From Streptomyces camelliae (GTDB taxonomy: Bacteria > Actinomycetota > Actinomycetes > Streptomycetales > Streptomycetaceae), in contig NZ_CP115300.1 in the NCBI RefSeq assembly GCF_027625935.1, forward strand, positions 4,774,001 through 4,838,000: a stretch of 64,000 nucleotides of DNA, in the 5' to 3' direction. Below the pieces are notes generated by a model, which was given only the letters and a program-made list of their open reading frames with translations, had not been told where the DNA came from and did not search any database. Below, one piece after another: positions 33,145 to 42,298 of the stretch (the stretch's first letter is position 1; each line of letters starts with the position of its first letter). Both the position numbers and the translations under genes were made by a program.

Positions 33145-34983
33145 TCAGCTCAGCCGGTAGCCGTTGTAGCCGTATCCGATCTTGACGCGGGAGGCCAGCG
33201 GGTGGGAGACGTCGCCCGTGCCCTGGTACAGCCACAGGTTGCCGCTGCTGTCGCGGGCGATCAGGTCGGAGTGACCGTTGCCGGTCATGTCCCCGTTCAT
33301 CACGTACGCGGTGTAGTGGAAGCCCCAGCCGATCTTCACGCGGGACGCCAGCGGGTGCGACGGGTCGCCGGTGCCCTTGTACAGCCACAGGTTCCCGGAG
33401 GAGTCCTGGGCGAGCAGGTCGAGCTTGCCGTCGCCGGTGAAGTCGCCCTTGCCGAAGATGTTGGCGCCGTACGTGTTCCAGCCGTAGCCGAGCTTGACGC
33501 GCGAGCCGAAGGTGCCGTGGCCGGTGCCCGGGTAGAGCCAGAAGTTGCCGCTGGAGTCGACGGTCAGCAGGTCCTGGTGGCCGTCACCGGTGACGTCGCC
33601 GGGCGCGAGCATGACCTTCATGGCGTTCCAGCCGGAGCCGATCCTGGTGACGTCGGCGTTGCCGGTGGACAGGTTGAGGTGCTGCCAGTACAGGGTGCCG
33701 TCGGTGGTGCGCACCAGCAGGTCGGCGTAGCCGTCGCGGTCGAGGTCGGCCTGGCGCACCAGGTTGACCCCGCTCCAGTCGCCGAGCGGGATCCGGGTCC
33801 CGAAGGAGGTGCCGCGCGAGTCGTACTCGTAGCCCTGGCCGTTGGAGGCGATCGCGAACATGTCCGCGCGGCCGTCACCGCTCAAGTCGGTGTCGTCGAT
33901 GCGCGGTTCGGTCGCCCCGACGTACCTGCTCAGCTTCGTGAAGACGCTGTACGAGCCCTGGGCCACACAGTCCTGCACGCCCCACGACACGACACCGACG
34001 ACACGTCCGCCCACGACCAGCGGGCCGCCGGAGTCGCCGTTGCAGCTGGCGACGGTTCCGCTGTCGGAGCCGCTGGCCGGCGCTCCGACGCAGGTCATGG
34101 CGCCCGCGACGAAGTCGCTGCCGTAGTAGGCCGAGCAGGTCGAGTCGGCGTTCACCGGCACGGTGGCCTTCTGCAGGGTCTGCGAGATGTCCTGGTTGGT
34201 GGAGCTGGTGCGCCCCCAGCCGTAGATCTGCGCCTGGGTGCCCGCCTTGTACGACGTGGTGTCGTCGGAGGTGGTGATGGGCAGGGGCTTGGCGCTGATC
34301 GGGTTGGGCAGGGTCAGCACGGCGACGTCGTTGACGGCGGTGCCGGCCGAGGTGATCTTGAACGAAGAATCGTTCCACTGACGCCAGACGCCCGTCACCG
34401 TGCCGCCGTGGAAGTCGGTGGTGTTGGTCGACGGGTCGGTGGTCGGCAACTGGCTGGTGCCGTAGATGATCGCGCCGTTGTTGTGCCAGTCGTAGCCCGA
34501 GACGCAGTGTGCGGCGGTGAGGATCTTCGTGGGCGACACGACGGTGCCGCCGCAGAAGAAGCCGACATCGTCACTGGTGTCGGAGGTGCCCTTGTCGTCG
34601 TAGTACCACAGCTGCACCATCCACGGGGCCGTGGAGATGCTGGTGGTCGTACCGCCGATGATGTGCGGGGCGACGGTGCCGGAAGCCGACGGCTGCGGGT
34701 CCTGACCGGTGGCGGTGCCGGACGGTGCGCCCGCGCGCGCGGCGGGCCGCAGTGTTGCAGGGGTGTTGGCGGCCGGCGCGGTGAGCGCGCCGTGCACGCG
34801 GGCGGTGAGCTGCGACGCGCTGATGCCGCCGTGGCCCTGGACGCCGATGTCTGTCGGCAGCGGCGTCGCGTGGGCGGGCGCCATGACCAACGCGCCGGCA
34901 CCGCCGAGGAACAGCGTGGCGGCGGAGCGTACGGCTATCCGGCCCCGGCGACCGTGCTTCTTGCCTCTGTGGGCAGAGGACAC
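33145..34983 (-). CDS. Secreted trypsin-like protease with FG-GAP/VCBS-type repeats
   Basis: The 612-aa protein has a Sec or Tat signal (RRGRIAVRSAATLFLGGAGA to AHA), a propeptide of about 65 residues, then an S1A protease starting IIGGTTTS. The triad motifs are TAAHC, NDVAVL and NGDSGGPL, and cysteines are present for three disulphides. Residues 385-612 are five or six FG-GAP/VCBS-like blades with calcium-type DLSGDGRADM, DRDGYADL, DVTGDGHQDL, DFTGDGKLDL and DMTGNGHSDL. The last two blades are near-identical (GNLWLY and SHPLASRVKIG). GTG 34983 has AGGAG upstream. It is probably an exported protein-degrading enzyme. Confidence 0.92.
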   Translation of the reverse strand: MSSAHRGKKHGRRGRIAVRSAATLFLGGAGALVMAPAHATPLPTDIGVQGHGGISASQLTARVHGALTAPAANTPATLRPAARAGAPSGTATGQDPQPSASGTVAPHIIGGTTTSISTAPWMVQLWYYDDKGTSDTSDDVGFFCGGTVVSPTKILTAAHCVSGYDWHNNGAIIYGTSQLPTTDPSTNTTDFHGGTVTGVWRQWNDSSFKITSAGTAVNDVAVLTLPNPISAKPLPITTSDDTTSYKAGTQAQIYGWGRTSSTNQDISQTLQKATVPVNADSTCSAYYGSDFVAGAMTCVGAPASGSDSGTVASCNGDSGGPLVVGGRVVGVVSWGVQDCVAQGSYSVFTKLSRYVGATEPRIDDTDLSGDGRADMFAIASNGQGYEYDSRGTSFGTRIPLGDWSGVNLVRQADLDRDGYADLLVRTTDGTLYWQHLNLSTGNADVTRIGSGWNAMKVMLAPGDVTGDGHQDLLTVDSSGNFWLYPGTGHGTFGSRVKLGYGWNTYGANIFGKGDFTGDGKLDLLAQDSSGNLWLYKGTGDPSHPLASRVKIGWGFHYTAYVMNGDMTGNGHSDLIARDSSGNLWLYQGTGDVSHPLASRVKIGYGYNGYRLS

Positions 34984-35249
34984 TCAAGTCTCCTGTGGTG
35001 AAGATGCTGGAGGGGGGTGGCATCGAACAGAGGCGGCCGATGCTACTTCCGTCTCACTGATTTTCACCAGACTCATACGCTACAGAAACTTGACGTTTCC
35101 GCCGCCGTCGGATCGCGAACGGGCCTGAGATGAAGAAGAGTTGCTGCGGGAGAGGGGGCGCCGGCCTACGTGTGACCGTGCAGCTTGGCGTCAGCGACGG
35201 TCCGCGGCGCGGATGGGGATGCTGTCGCTGACGTGGTCGCCGGAGTGTG

Positions 35250-35400
35250 TGCACAGGCTGTGGATCGCGCAAGGGATCCCGGCAGGTCCTGCGTGCCGAC
35301 GCCGATCCCGTGCGGTAGACGGCGGGGGTGATGCCGTAGGTGCGGGTGAACCACCGGGTGAGATGGGCCCGGTCCGCGAAGCCGGCCTCGGCTCGTCGGC
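35250..35400 (-). pseudogene. Remnant of an AraC-family regulator
   Basis: In one minus-strand frame, EAGFADRAHLTRWFTRTYGI followed by TPAVYR is a perfect AraC second helix-turn-helix with its following helix. Upstream in the same frame the match stops at once (Arg run), and downstream it runs into unrelated sequence, so only the C-terminal DNA-binding piece survives. On the plus strand, 35400-35520 encodes GCTRRDPTAATVYFAEAGLH and a stop, perhaps the tail of another lost gene. The whole 34984-35549 gap has no intact gene; its right part should carry the protease promoter near 35000-35100, which is AT-richer. Confidence 0.6.
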
Positions 35401-35549
35401 GGCGACTGGTGCACCGGACGCCTGGAACCGGGCTGCACCCGCCGCGATCCCACCGCTGCCACCGTCTACTTCGCCGAGGCCGGCCTGCACGGATCGTTCC
35501 GGGGACTGCCGGACTGAGGTCGCCAGGCGTTGCGTCGGATCCGGCGAGG

Positions 35550-36749
35550 TCAGAGGAAGGCGGCGAGCCCGTCGAGGAAGCGGTCCACGTCGTCGGTGGT
35601 GTTGTAGGGGGCCAGGCCAGCGCGCAGGGCGGGCTCTTCGAGCTTGAGCGCGGTGAACGGTTCGTAGGCGTAGAACGACCCGGCGGGTGCCACCACGTCG
35701 CGCGCGGCCAGATGTGCCTGGGCCTCGCGTGCGTCGCGGCCTTCGATGGACATCAGGAGCGTCGGGGTGCGGTCCGGGGCCTTCGAGCGCAGGTTGATGG
35801 CGCCGCCCAGAGACTCCAGACCCTCCTGCAGCCGTGCGCGCAGCGTCAGTTCGTGCTCGTGCATGGAGCCCAGGGAGCGGTTCAGGCGCTCCCTGCGCGA
35901 GGCCCCCGTGCCCGGGTCCAGCTCGGCGAGGAAGTCGACGGCGGCGGTGGCGCCCGCCAGCACCTCGTACGGCAGTGTGCCGAACTCGAAGCGTTCGGGG
36001 ACGGAGTCGGGGGACGGCAGGAGCTTGTCCGGGCGCAGGGTTTCGAGGAACTCGGGCGCTGCCGCGAGCACCCCGCAGTGCGGTCCGAGGAACTTGTACG
36101 GCGAGCAGACGAAGAGGTCCGCCCCGAGGGCGGGCACGTCCACGAGGTGGTGCGCGGCGTAGTGGACCCCGTCCACGTACACCAGCGCGCCCGCCTCGTG
36201 GGCCCGGTCGGCGATCCGGCGTACGGGTGGCTTGGTACCCAGCACGTTGGAGGCCGCCGTGACCGCGACCAGCCGGGTCCGGGACGAGAGGGCCCGCTCG
36301 TACGAGTCGAGGTCCAGCTCTGTCGTCTCCGGGTCGATCTCGATCCAGCGGACCGTCACGCCGGCCCGCTCGGCAGCCTGGACCCAGGGGCGGACGTTGG
36401 CGTCGTGGTCGAGGCGGCTGAGGACGATCTCGTCGCCCGCGTTCCAGCCCTTGGCCAGGTGGCGGGAGAAGTCGTACGTCAGCTGCGTGGCGCTGCGCCC
36501 GTGGACGATGCCGTTCGCGGGCACGTTCAGCAGGTCGGCATAGGCGGCGCGGAAGTCCGCGACGGCGCGCTCGGCGTTGAGCTCGGACGGGCTGACGGTT
36601 CCCCGGTTGGACAGGGGTCCGGTGAGTGTCGCGGCGATGGCGTCGGCGACGGGGCGGGGAGTCTGTGTTCCGCCCGGGCCGTCGAAGAAGGCGAGGCCGG
36701 TGGCGAGGGAGGGGAAGTGGGCCCGCAGGGCGGTGAGGTCGATGGCCAT
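35550..36749 (-). CDS. Cysteine-desulfurase-like aminotransferase class V protein
   Basis: The 399-aa PLP enzyme is of the TIGR01976 type, related to SufS/CsdA: FFDGPGGTQTPRPV at the start, HDANVRPWV, the PLP-lysine region VCSPYKFLGPHCGVL, and FEFGTLPYEVLAGATAAVDFL. The usual C-terminal cysteine loop of true desulfurases is not evident, so it may act on another substrate. The gene is divergent from the LysR gene with a 108-bp shared promoter region, which suggests that LysR regulates it. Confidence 0.85.
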   Translation of the reverse strand: MAIDLTALRAHFPSLATGLAFFDGPGGTQTPRPVADAIAATLTGPLSNRGTVSPSELNAERAVADFRAAYADLLNVPANGIVHGRSATQLTYDFSRHLAKGWNAGDEIVLSRLDHDANVRPWVQAAERAGVTVRWIEIDPETTELDLDSYERALSSRTRLVAVTAASNVLGTKPPVRRIADRAHEAGALVYVDGVHYAAHHLVDVPALGADLFVCSPYKFLGPHCGVLAAAPEFLETLRPDKLLPSPDSVPERFEFGTLPYEVLAGATAAVDFLAELDPGTGASRRERLNRSLGSMHEHELTLRARLQEGLESLGGAINLRSKAPDRTPTLLMSIEGRDAREAQAHLAARDVVAPAGSFYAYEPFTALKLEEPALRAGLAPYNTTDDVDRFLDGLAAFL

Positions 36750-36857
36750 GGTCTCGGCTTTCTGTCGGGCGGAGTGCCTGGCGTCGCGGTGCCTTTACTC
36801 TGGCGCCCACCCCGGAACACGTAAAGCGATGGATCCCGAAGAGAAAGTTCATGAACC

Positions 36858-37775
36858 GTGAAGTCTCAGCCGGATCTGAAGCTCCTGGCCACCTTCCTGG
36901 CCGTCGTGCGCCACGGCTCGATGGCCGAGGCCGCGGCAGAACTCGGATACGTGCCCTCGGCTGTGTCCCAGCACATCGCCGCGCTGGAACGCGACATGGG
37001 CGTCGAACTGATCGTCCGCCGCCCCGGCAGCCGGCTGATCCTCACCGCAGCCGGCCGTTCCCTCGCCCAGGCGACCGAGACGCTCTTCGACGCGACCGCG
37101 CGGTTCCAGGACACCGCCCACGGCATCGCCCACCGCGAGATCGCCGAGTTGCGCGTCGGGATCTACCCCAGCGCGATGACCTACCTGCTCCCTCAGGTCC
37201 TGTCCACGCTCAGGGCTCGCCGCCCGGGCCCCCGGATCCGGCTCGTCGTCGTGGAGACGGACGAGGGCGTGCCGAGGGTGAGGTCGGGGGACATCGACCT
37301 GCTCGTCGCCTACCGCTACCTGCCCGAGGACCCGCCGGTCCCGTCCGAGGCGCTGACCATCACCGTCCTGGGTCGCGAACCGCTGGTCCTGGTGACGGGT
37401 GCCGAGCCGGGGCGCCCACGCCCGGTGGAGCTGGCCGAATGCCTGGAACGGGAGTGGGTCTCGGGCTACGCGCACAACCCCGACCGGCGTCTGCTGCTCC
37501 GCTGGGCCGGAGAGCTCGGGATCGCGCCGCAGGTGACACTGGAGACGGAGGACCTGCACAGCATGCTCGCCATGATCCGGGCCGGTCTCGCGGTGGGCCT
37601 GATCCCGGCCACGCTCCTCGGCGCGGTGCACGATGCCGGAGTCGAGCGGGTGGTCCTGCCACCCGGAGCCGCACCGCTCCACCGGGAGATCCTCGCCGTC
37701 AGCAGACCCGGCGCGCGTCCCCCGATCGTCGACGAGCTGGTCACGCTCCTGGCTGACGCCGTAGAGGGCGCGTAG
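36858..37775 (+). CDS. LysR-family transcriptional regulator
   Basis: The 305-aa protein has a LysR helix-turn-helix (FLAVVRHGSMAEAAAELGYV, SAVSQHIAALERDMG) and a two-lobe effector domain (LRVGIYPSAMTYLLPQVL, GDIDLLVAYRY, MLAMIRAGLAVGLIPATLL). GTG 36858 is used, because the preceding in-frame codons look non-coding. It is divergent from the desulfurase-like gene, the usual arrangement of a LysR protein and its target. The inducer is unknown. Confidence 0.92.
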   Translation: MKSQPDLKLLATFLAVVRHGSMAEAAAELGYVPSAVSQHIAALERDMGVELIVRRPGSRLILTAAGRSLAQATETLFDATARFQDTAHGIAHREIAELRVGIYPSAMTYLLPQVLSTLRARRPGPRIRLVVVETDEGVPRVRSGDIDLLVAYRYLPEDPPVPSEALTITVLGREPLVLVTGAEPGRPRPVELAECLEREWVSGYAHNPDRRLLLRWAGELGIAPQVTLETEDLHSMLAMIRAGLAVGLIPATLLGAVHDAGVERVVLPPGAAPLHREILAVSRPGARPPIVDELVTLLADAVEGA

Positions 37776-37839
37776 TCGTCGGACGGTTTCAAGGTCCGGT
37801 GACCACAACCAGACCACAACCAGAACGGCGACCACGCAC

Positions 37840-37878
37840 AACGATGGCCCCGACCGGATTCCGGTCGGGGCCATCGTT
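37840..37878. terminator. 18-bp perfect hairpin, bidirectional terminator
   Basis: AACGATGGCCCCGACCGG pairs exactly with 37861-37878 over a 3-base loop (ATT). It serves both the LysR gene (+) and tRNA-Ser (-). Confidence 0.85.
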
Positions 37879-37896
37879 CGCCCTGGCGGGCTGAGG

Positions 37897-37981
37897 CGGA
37901 GGATACGAGATTCGAACTCGTGAGGGGTTGCCCCCAACACGCTTTCCAAGCGTGCGCCCTAGGCCTCTAGGCGAATCCTCC
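37897..37981 (-). tRNA. tRNA-Ser (anticodon GGA)
   Basis: The minus strand forms an 85-nt class II tRNA: acceptor GGAGGAT with ATCCTCC, anticodon stem ACGCT/AGCGT with loop TGGAAA containing GGA, long variable arm (TTGGGGGCAACCCCTC region), and T loop GTTCGAATC. The discriminator is G and CCA is not encoded. Confidence 0.96.
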
Positions 37982-38102
37982 GCCGGAAACATTACATGAC
38001 CGAGGGGAGTGCTCGCGAACCCGTTCCCGCAGGCCCGGATCGGGAGGGGGCGTGGTGCGTGATCGGGTACTGGGCGGGGGCCGGGATCGGGTACTGTGGG
38101 CG

Positions 38103-38192
38103 CAGCCCCTCACGCGGCGCTATCTGACTGAACTCCCCCAGGGCCGGAAGGCAGCAAGGGTAGGTCGGCTCTGGCGGGTGCGTGGGGGGCCC
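38103..38192 (+). ncRNA. ffs: Signal recognition particle RNA (small bacterial 4.5S type)
   Basis: The SRP Alu-less hairpin is recognisable: outer stem CCCCTCACGC (38107-38116) with GCGTGGGGGG, internal loops, and the conserved helix 8 tip CAGGGCCGGAAGGCAGCAAG (38139-38158) with its GGAA tetraloop. A T-rich CTTCTTTTT stretch (38192-38200) follows as terminator. It binds Ffh to target membrane proteins. The position just before dnaX is usual in actinobacteria. A duplicated GATCGGGTACTG lies upstream (38060 and 38084) in the promoter. Confidence 0.95.
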
Positions 38193-38236
38193 TTCTTTTT
38201 CCCGGGTTGTCAGTGGGCGCCTATAACCTCGTATGC

Positions 38237-40594
38237 GTGTCGTCTCTCGCGCTGTACCGCCGCTATCGCCCGGAGACCTTTGCCGAGGTCATCGGGCAGG
38301 AGCATGTCACCGACCCGCTGCAGCAGGCGCTGCGGAACAACCGGGTCAATCACGCGTACCTGTTCAGCGGTCCGCGCGGCTGCGGCAAGACGACCAGCGC
38401 GCGCATCCTCGCCCGCTGTCTGAACTGTGAGCAAGGTCCCACGCCGACCCCCTGCGGCGAGTGCCAGTCCTGCCGGGACCTCGCCCGCAACGGTCCGGGA
38501 TCCATCGACGTCATCGAGATCGACGCCGCTTCCCACGGTGGTGTGGACGACGCCCGTGAGCTGCGGGAGAAGGCCTTCTTCGGCCCCGCGAGCAGCCGCT
38601 ACAAGATCTACATCATCGACGAGGCCCACATGGTCACGTCGGCCGGCTTCAACGCGCTGCTGAAGGTCGTCGAGGAGCCGCCGGAGCACCTCAAGTTCAT
38701 CTTCGCCACCACCGAGCCCGAGAAGGTCATCGGGACGATCCGGTCGCGGACGCACCACTACCCCTTCCGGCTCGTCCCGCCGGGGACCCTGCGGGACTAC
38801 CTCGCCGAGGTGTGCGGGCGGGAGGACATCCCCGTCGAGGAGGGTGTGCTGCCGCTCGTCGTGCGCGCCGGTGCCGGTTCCGTGCGTGACTCCATGTCCG
38901 TCATGGACCAGCTCCTCGCCGGTGCGGGTGCGGACGGTGTGACGTATGCCATGGCCACCTCCCTCCTCGGGTACACCGACGGCTCGCTCCTCGACTCCGT
39001 CGTCGAGGCCTTCGCCACCGGTGACGGCGCCGCCGCCTTCGAGGTGGTGGACCGCGTCATCGAGGGCGGCAACGACCCGCGCCGCTTCGTCGCCGATCTG
39101 CTGGAGCGGCTGCGGGATCTCGTGATCCTCGCCGCTGTCCCCGACGCGGTGGACAAGGGGCTCTTCGACGCTCCCGCCGACGTCCTGGAGCGCATGCAGG
39201 CCCAGGCGTCCACGTTCGGCGCCGCCGAGCTGAGCCGCGCCGCCGACCTGGTCAACGAGGGCCTGACGGAGATGCGCGGCGCCACCTCGCCCCGCCTCCA
39301 GCTGGAACTCATCTGCGCGCGCGTGCTGCTCCCCGCCGCCTACGGCGACGAGCGCTCCGTGATGGCCCGCCTCGACCGCCTGGAGCGTGGCGTCAACTTC
39401 TCCGGCGGCGGTGGCGCGCCCGCCATGGGGTACGTCCCCGGGCCCGAGGCCCACGGCCAGGGCGGCGGTGCGCCGGTTCCGCCCGGTGGCGGTCCCGCCG
39501 CGGCTCGGGCTGCCGTCCGCGCGACGGGCGCTCCGGCCGGCGCCCCCGCTCCGGCCGCCGGTACCCCCGCTCCGGCCGCGTCCGGTGCGTCGTACGGCGC
39601 TGCCCCGGTCGCGCCCGTCCACGGTGGCGCTGCCGCTCCGGCCGCCCCGCAGCCCGCCCCGGCTCCCGAGCCCGCTCCCGCGGCCACCCCTGCCTCTGCC
39701 CCCGCCCCTGCCCCCGTCCCGCAGCCCGCCGCCGCCCAGGCCCAGCCCACGGCCGCCCCCGGCGCCTGGCCCACCGCCGCTCCCGCCGGCAGCGGCCGGC
39801 GCCCTGCCGGGGCATGGCCCACGGCCGCCCCGGCGGGCGGACAGCAGGGCAACGCCCCGGGCCGCGGCCCCGCTCAGCCACAGCACCAGCCGGGTCCGGC
39901 CCCCACGGCCCCCGCCCCCGCGTCCGCCTCCGCCCCGACGGCCCCAGCCGCCCTCGCTCCGGTCGCCACCGCGCCCCCCGCCCCGGCCGGCGGCCTCGAC
40001 CCCCGCGCGCTCTGGCCGAACATCCTGGAGGCGGTCAAGAACCGCCGCCGCTTCACCTGGATCCTGCTCAGCCAGAACGCCCAGGTGACCGGCTTCGACG
40101 GCACGACGCTCCAGCTCGGCTTCGTCAACGCCGGCGCCCGTGACAACTTCGCGGGCAGCGGCAGCGAGGACGTGCTGCGGGCGGCGCTGGCCGAGCAGTT
40201 CAACGTGCAGTGGAAGATCGAGGCGGTCATCGACCCGTCCGGCGGCTCCGCGCCCCCGGCGACGGGCGGCGCCCAGGGCTACGGCGGTGGCTACGGCGGC
40301 GCTCCCGCCGGAGGCGCGGGCGGTGGCTACGGCGCCCCGGCCGCACCCCGTCCCGCGGCTCCCCAGGCGGCCCCGCAGGCACCGGTGTCCGCGCAGCCCG
40401 GCCCCGCGTCCGCCACGGCGGCACCCGCCCCGGCCCCCCGGCCCGTCTCCGCCCCCGAGCCGCCGCCCGTCGCCCCCGAGGACGACATCCCCGAGGACGA
40501 CGACCCCGACCTGGACGAGTCGGCCCTCTCCGGGCACGAGCTGATCGTGCGGGAGCTGGGCGCGACGGTGGTGGAGGAGTTCTCGAACGAGTGA
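38237..40594 (+). CDS. dnaX: DNA polymerase III subunits gamma/tau
   Basis: The 785-aa clamp-loader ATPase begins LALYRRYRPETFAEVIGQEH, with Walker A SGPRGCGKTTSARIL, the zinc-binding cysteines (CLNCEQG, CGECQSC), Walker B IIDEAHM and the arginine finger region TTEPEKVIGTIRSR. Residues 395-590 are a long Ala/Pro linker. A conserved tau domain at about 590-675 follows (LWPNILEAVKNRRRFTWILL), then another Pro/Ala/Gly stretch and an acidic end. GTG 38237 gives the normal N-terminus. No slippery A-run for a programmed frameshift is seen. Confidence 0.96.
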   Translation: MSSLALYRRYRPETFAEVIGQEHVTDPLQQALRNNRVNHAYLFSGPRGCGKTTSARILARCLNCEQGPTPTPCGECQSCRDLARNGPGSIDVIEIDAASHGGVDDARELREKAFFGPASSRYKIYIIDEAHMVTSAGFNALLKVVEEPPEHLKFIFATTEPEKVIGTIRSRTHHYPFRLVPPGTLRDYLAEVCGREDIPVEEGVLPLVVRAGAGSVRDSMSVMDQLLAGAGADGVTYAMATSLLGYTDGSLLDSVVEAFATGDGAAAFEVVDRVIEGGNDPRRFVADLLERLRDLVILAAVPDAVDKGLFDAPADVLERMQAQASTFGAAELSRAADLVNEGLTEMRGATSPRLQLELICARVLLPAAYGDERSVMARLDRLERGVNFSGGGGAPAMGYVPGPEAHGQGGGAPVPPGGGPAAARAAVRATGAPAGAPAPAAGTPAPAASGASYGAAPVAPVHGGAAAPAAPQPAPAPEPAPAATPASAPAPAPVPQPAAAQAQPTAAPGAWPTAAPAGSGRRPAGAWPTAAPAGGQQGNAPGRGPAQPQHQPGPAPTAPAPASASAPTAPAALAPVATAPPAPAGGLDPRALWPNILEAVKNRRRFTWILLSQNAQVTGFDGTTLQLGFVNAGARDNFAGSGSEDVLRAALAEQFNVQWKIEAVIDPSGGSAPPATGGAQGYGGGYGGAPAGGAGGGYGAPAAPRPAAPQAAPQAPVSAQPGPASATAAPAPAPRPVSAPEPPPVAPEDDIPEDDDPDLDESALSGHELIVRELGATVVEEFSNE

Positions 40595-40650
40595 CGAGGG
40601 CCCCGTCGGCCTCATCGGCCTCATCGTCCCGGCCGGCGGCAAACGCCCTC

Positions 40651-40709
40651 CTCTTCGGAGGAAGGCCTTCGGAGGAAGGGCCTCGGAGGAAGACCTTTGG
40701 AGGAAAGCC
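40651..40709. repeat. Four 14-15-bp tandem repeats between dnaX and purD
   Basis: CTTCGGAGGAAGGC-type units (with variants CTCGGAGGAAGACC and TTTGGAGGAAAGCC) follow one another from 40651 to 40709. Each contains a GGAGGA ribosome-site-like core, but no start codon is suitably placed. Confidence 0.65.
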
Positions 40710-40759
40710 CAACAAACCCGGCCCCCGACCTTCGGCAACCTTGCCATTAGGCTGACCCC

Positions 40760-42025
40760 GTGAAGGTCCTCGTCATCGGCAGCGGCGCCCGCGAACACGC
40801 CCTGTGCCGCTCCCTGTCCCTCGACCCCGCCGTCACGGCGCTCCACTGCGCCCCCGGCAACGCCGGCATCGCCGAGGTCGCCGAGCTGCACCCGGTCGAC
40901 GCGCTCGACGGCAAGGCGGTGGCCGAGCTGGCCACGGGCCTCGGCGCCGAGCTGGTCGTCGTCGGCCCGGAGGCCCCGCTGGTCGCCGGGGTCGCCGACG
41001 CCGTCCGCGAGGCGGGCATCCCCGTCTTCGGCCCGTCCAAGGAGGCCGCGCAGCTGGAGGGGTCCAAGGCCTTCGCCAAGGACGTCATGGCGGCGGCCGG
41101 GGTACCGACCGCCCGCTCCTACGTCTGCACGACCGCCGAGGAGATCGCCGAGGCCCTCGACGCCTTCGGCGCGCCCTATGTCGTCAAGGACGACGGCCTC
41201 GCCGCCGGCAAGGGCGTCGTCGTCACCGAGGACCTCGACACGGCCAAGGCGCACGCCGCCGGCTGCGAGCGGGTGGTCATCGAGGAGTTCCTCGACGGCC
41301 CCGAGGTGTCCCTCTTCGCCATCACCGACGGCGAGACGGTCCTGCCGCTCCAGCCCGCCCAGGACTTCAAGCGCGCCCTGGACGGCGACGAGGGTCCGAA
41401 CACCGGCGGCATGGGCGCGTACTCGCCGCTGCCGTGGGCCGACCCGAAGCTGGTCGACGAGGTGCTGGAGACGGTGCTGCAGCCGACCGTGGACGAGCTG
41501 CGCCGCCGCGGCACGCCGTTCTCCGGCCTGCTCTACGCCGGTCTGGCGATCACCGGCCGCGGGGTCCGGGTCATCGAGTTCAACGCCCGTTTCGGCGACC
41601 CCGAGACCCAGGTCGTGCTGGCCCGTCTGCGGACCCCGCTGGCCGGGATCCTGCACGCCGCCGCCACCGGCACCCTCGCCGATCTGCCGCCCCTGCGCTG
41701 GAGCGAGGACGCGGCCGTCACGGTCGTCGTCGCCTCGCACAACTACCCCGGCACCCCCCGCACCGGCGACCCGATCACCGGTCTGGACGAGGTGGCCGCC
41801 GAGGACGCCCCGCACGCGTACGTGCTGCATGCCGGGACCAGGCAGGACGGTGACGCCGTCGTCAGCGCGGGCGGGCGAGTGCTGTCCGTCACGGCCACCG
41901 GCACGGACCTGACCGAGGCGCGCGAGCGGGCGTACCGGGCGGTGGGCCGGATCCGGCTGGACGGCTCCCAGCACCGCACCGACATCGCCGCGAAGGCGGC
42001 GCGGGACGCGCAGGCGACCGCCTGA
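40760..42025 (+). CDS. purD: Phosphoribosylamine-glycine ligase
   Basis: The 421-aa GAR synthetase performs purine step 2 (phosphoribosylamine + glycine + ATP). It shows [27 protein letters not shown], the ATP-grasp segment [16 protein letters not shown], the family signature RFGDPETQ and a C-terminal SVTATG region. It is monofunctional, without fused purM or purN. GTG 40760 lacks a Shine-Dalgarno; TAGGCT lies at -12 to -7, so a leaderless transcript is possible. Confidence 0.96.
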   Translation: MKVLVIGSGAREHALCRSLSLDPAVTALHCAPGNAGIAEVAELHPVDALDGKAVAELATGLGAELVVVGPEAPLVAGVADAVREAGIPVFGPSKEAAQLEGSKAFAKDVMAAAGVPTARSYVCTTAEEIAEALDAFGAPYVVKDDGLAAGKGVVVTEDLDTAKAHAAGCERVVIEEFLDGPEVSLFAITDGETVLPLQPAQDFKRALDGDEGPNTGGMGAYSPLPWADPKLVDEVLETVLQPTVDELRRRGTPFSGLLYAGLAITGRGVRVIEFNARFGDPETQVVLARLRTPLAGILHAAATGTLADLPPLRWSEDAAVTVVVASHNYPGTPRTGDPITGLDEVAAEDAPHAYVLHAGTRQDGDAVVSAGGRVLSVTATGTDLTEARERAYRAVGRIRLDGSQHRTDIAAKAARDAQATA

Positions 42026-42042
42026 CCTGCCCGCTCCTGATG

Positions 42043-42072
42043 CAGGCCCCGGATCCAACGATCCGGGGCCTG
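42043..42072 (+). terminator. purD terminator
   Basis: CAGGCCCCGGATC and its exact complement form a 13-bp stem with a CAAC loop, 17 bases after the purD stop. Confidence 0.82.
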
Positions 42073-42298
42073 ATCCTTGCTGTCTGTCACCCACCTCTGA
42101 CCAAAGCCATTCCATCGAGTGAGCAATCGCCCATATGGATGACGCGGACCGGGGCCCCAACTAGGGTGCCGCGCAAGCCTTCCGGACGTTCCGGCACTTG
42201 GCCCACCGACATTGCGATGTCAGTGGCGGGTGCCACAGTGGGGGAGTGAGCACCACCAGGCAAGCACGGCAACGGCAGCGAGGGGGTGAGGTCGGCAC

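Noticed and set aside
38237..40594. Programmed frameshift in dnaX giving a separate gamma subunit
   Set aside because: No slippery A-run is visible; the Ala/Pro linker is GC-rich.
40651..40709. Ribosome sites for a hidden gene before purD
   Set aside because: Four GGAGGA cores come from a short tandem repeat, and none has a start codon with an open frame at suitable distance.
38210..42160. Minus-strand 1316-codon open frame
   Set aside because: It is a shadow of dnaX and purD with no family match and unnatural composition.
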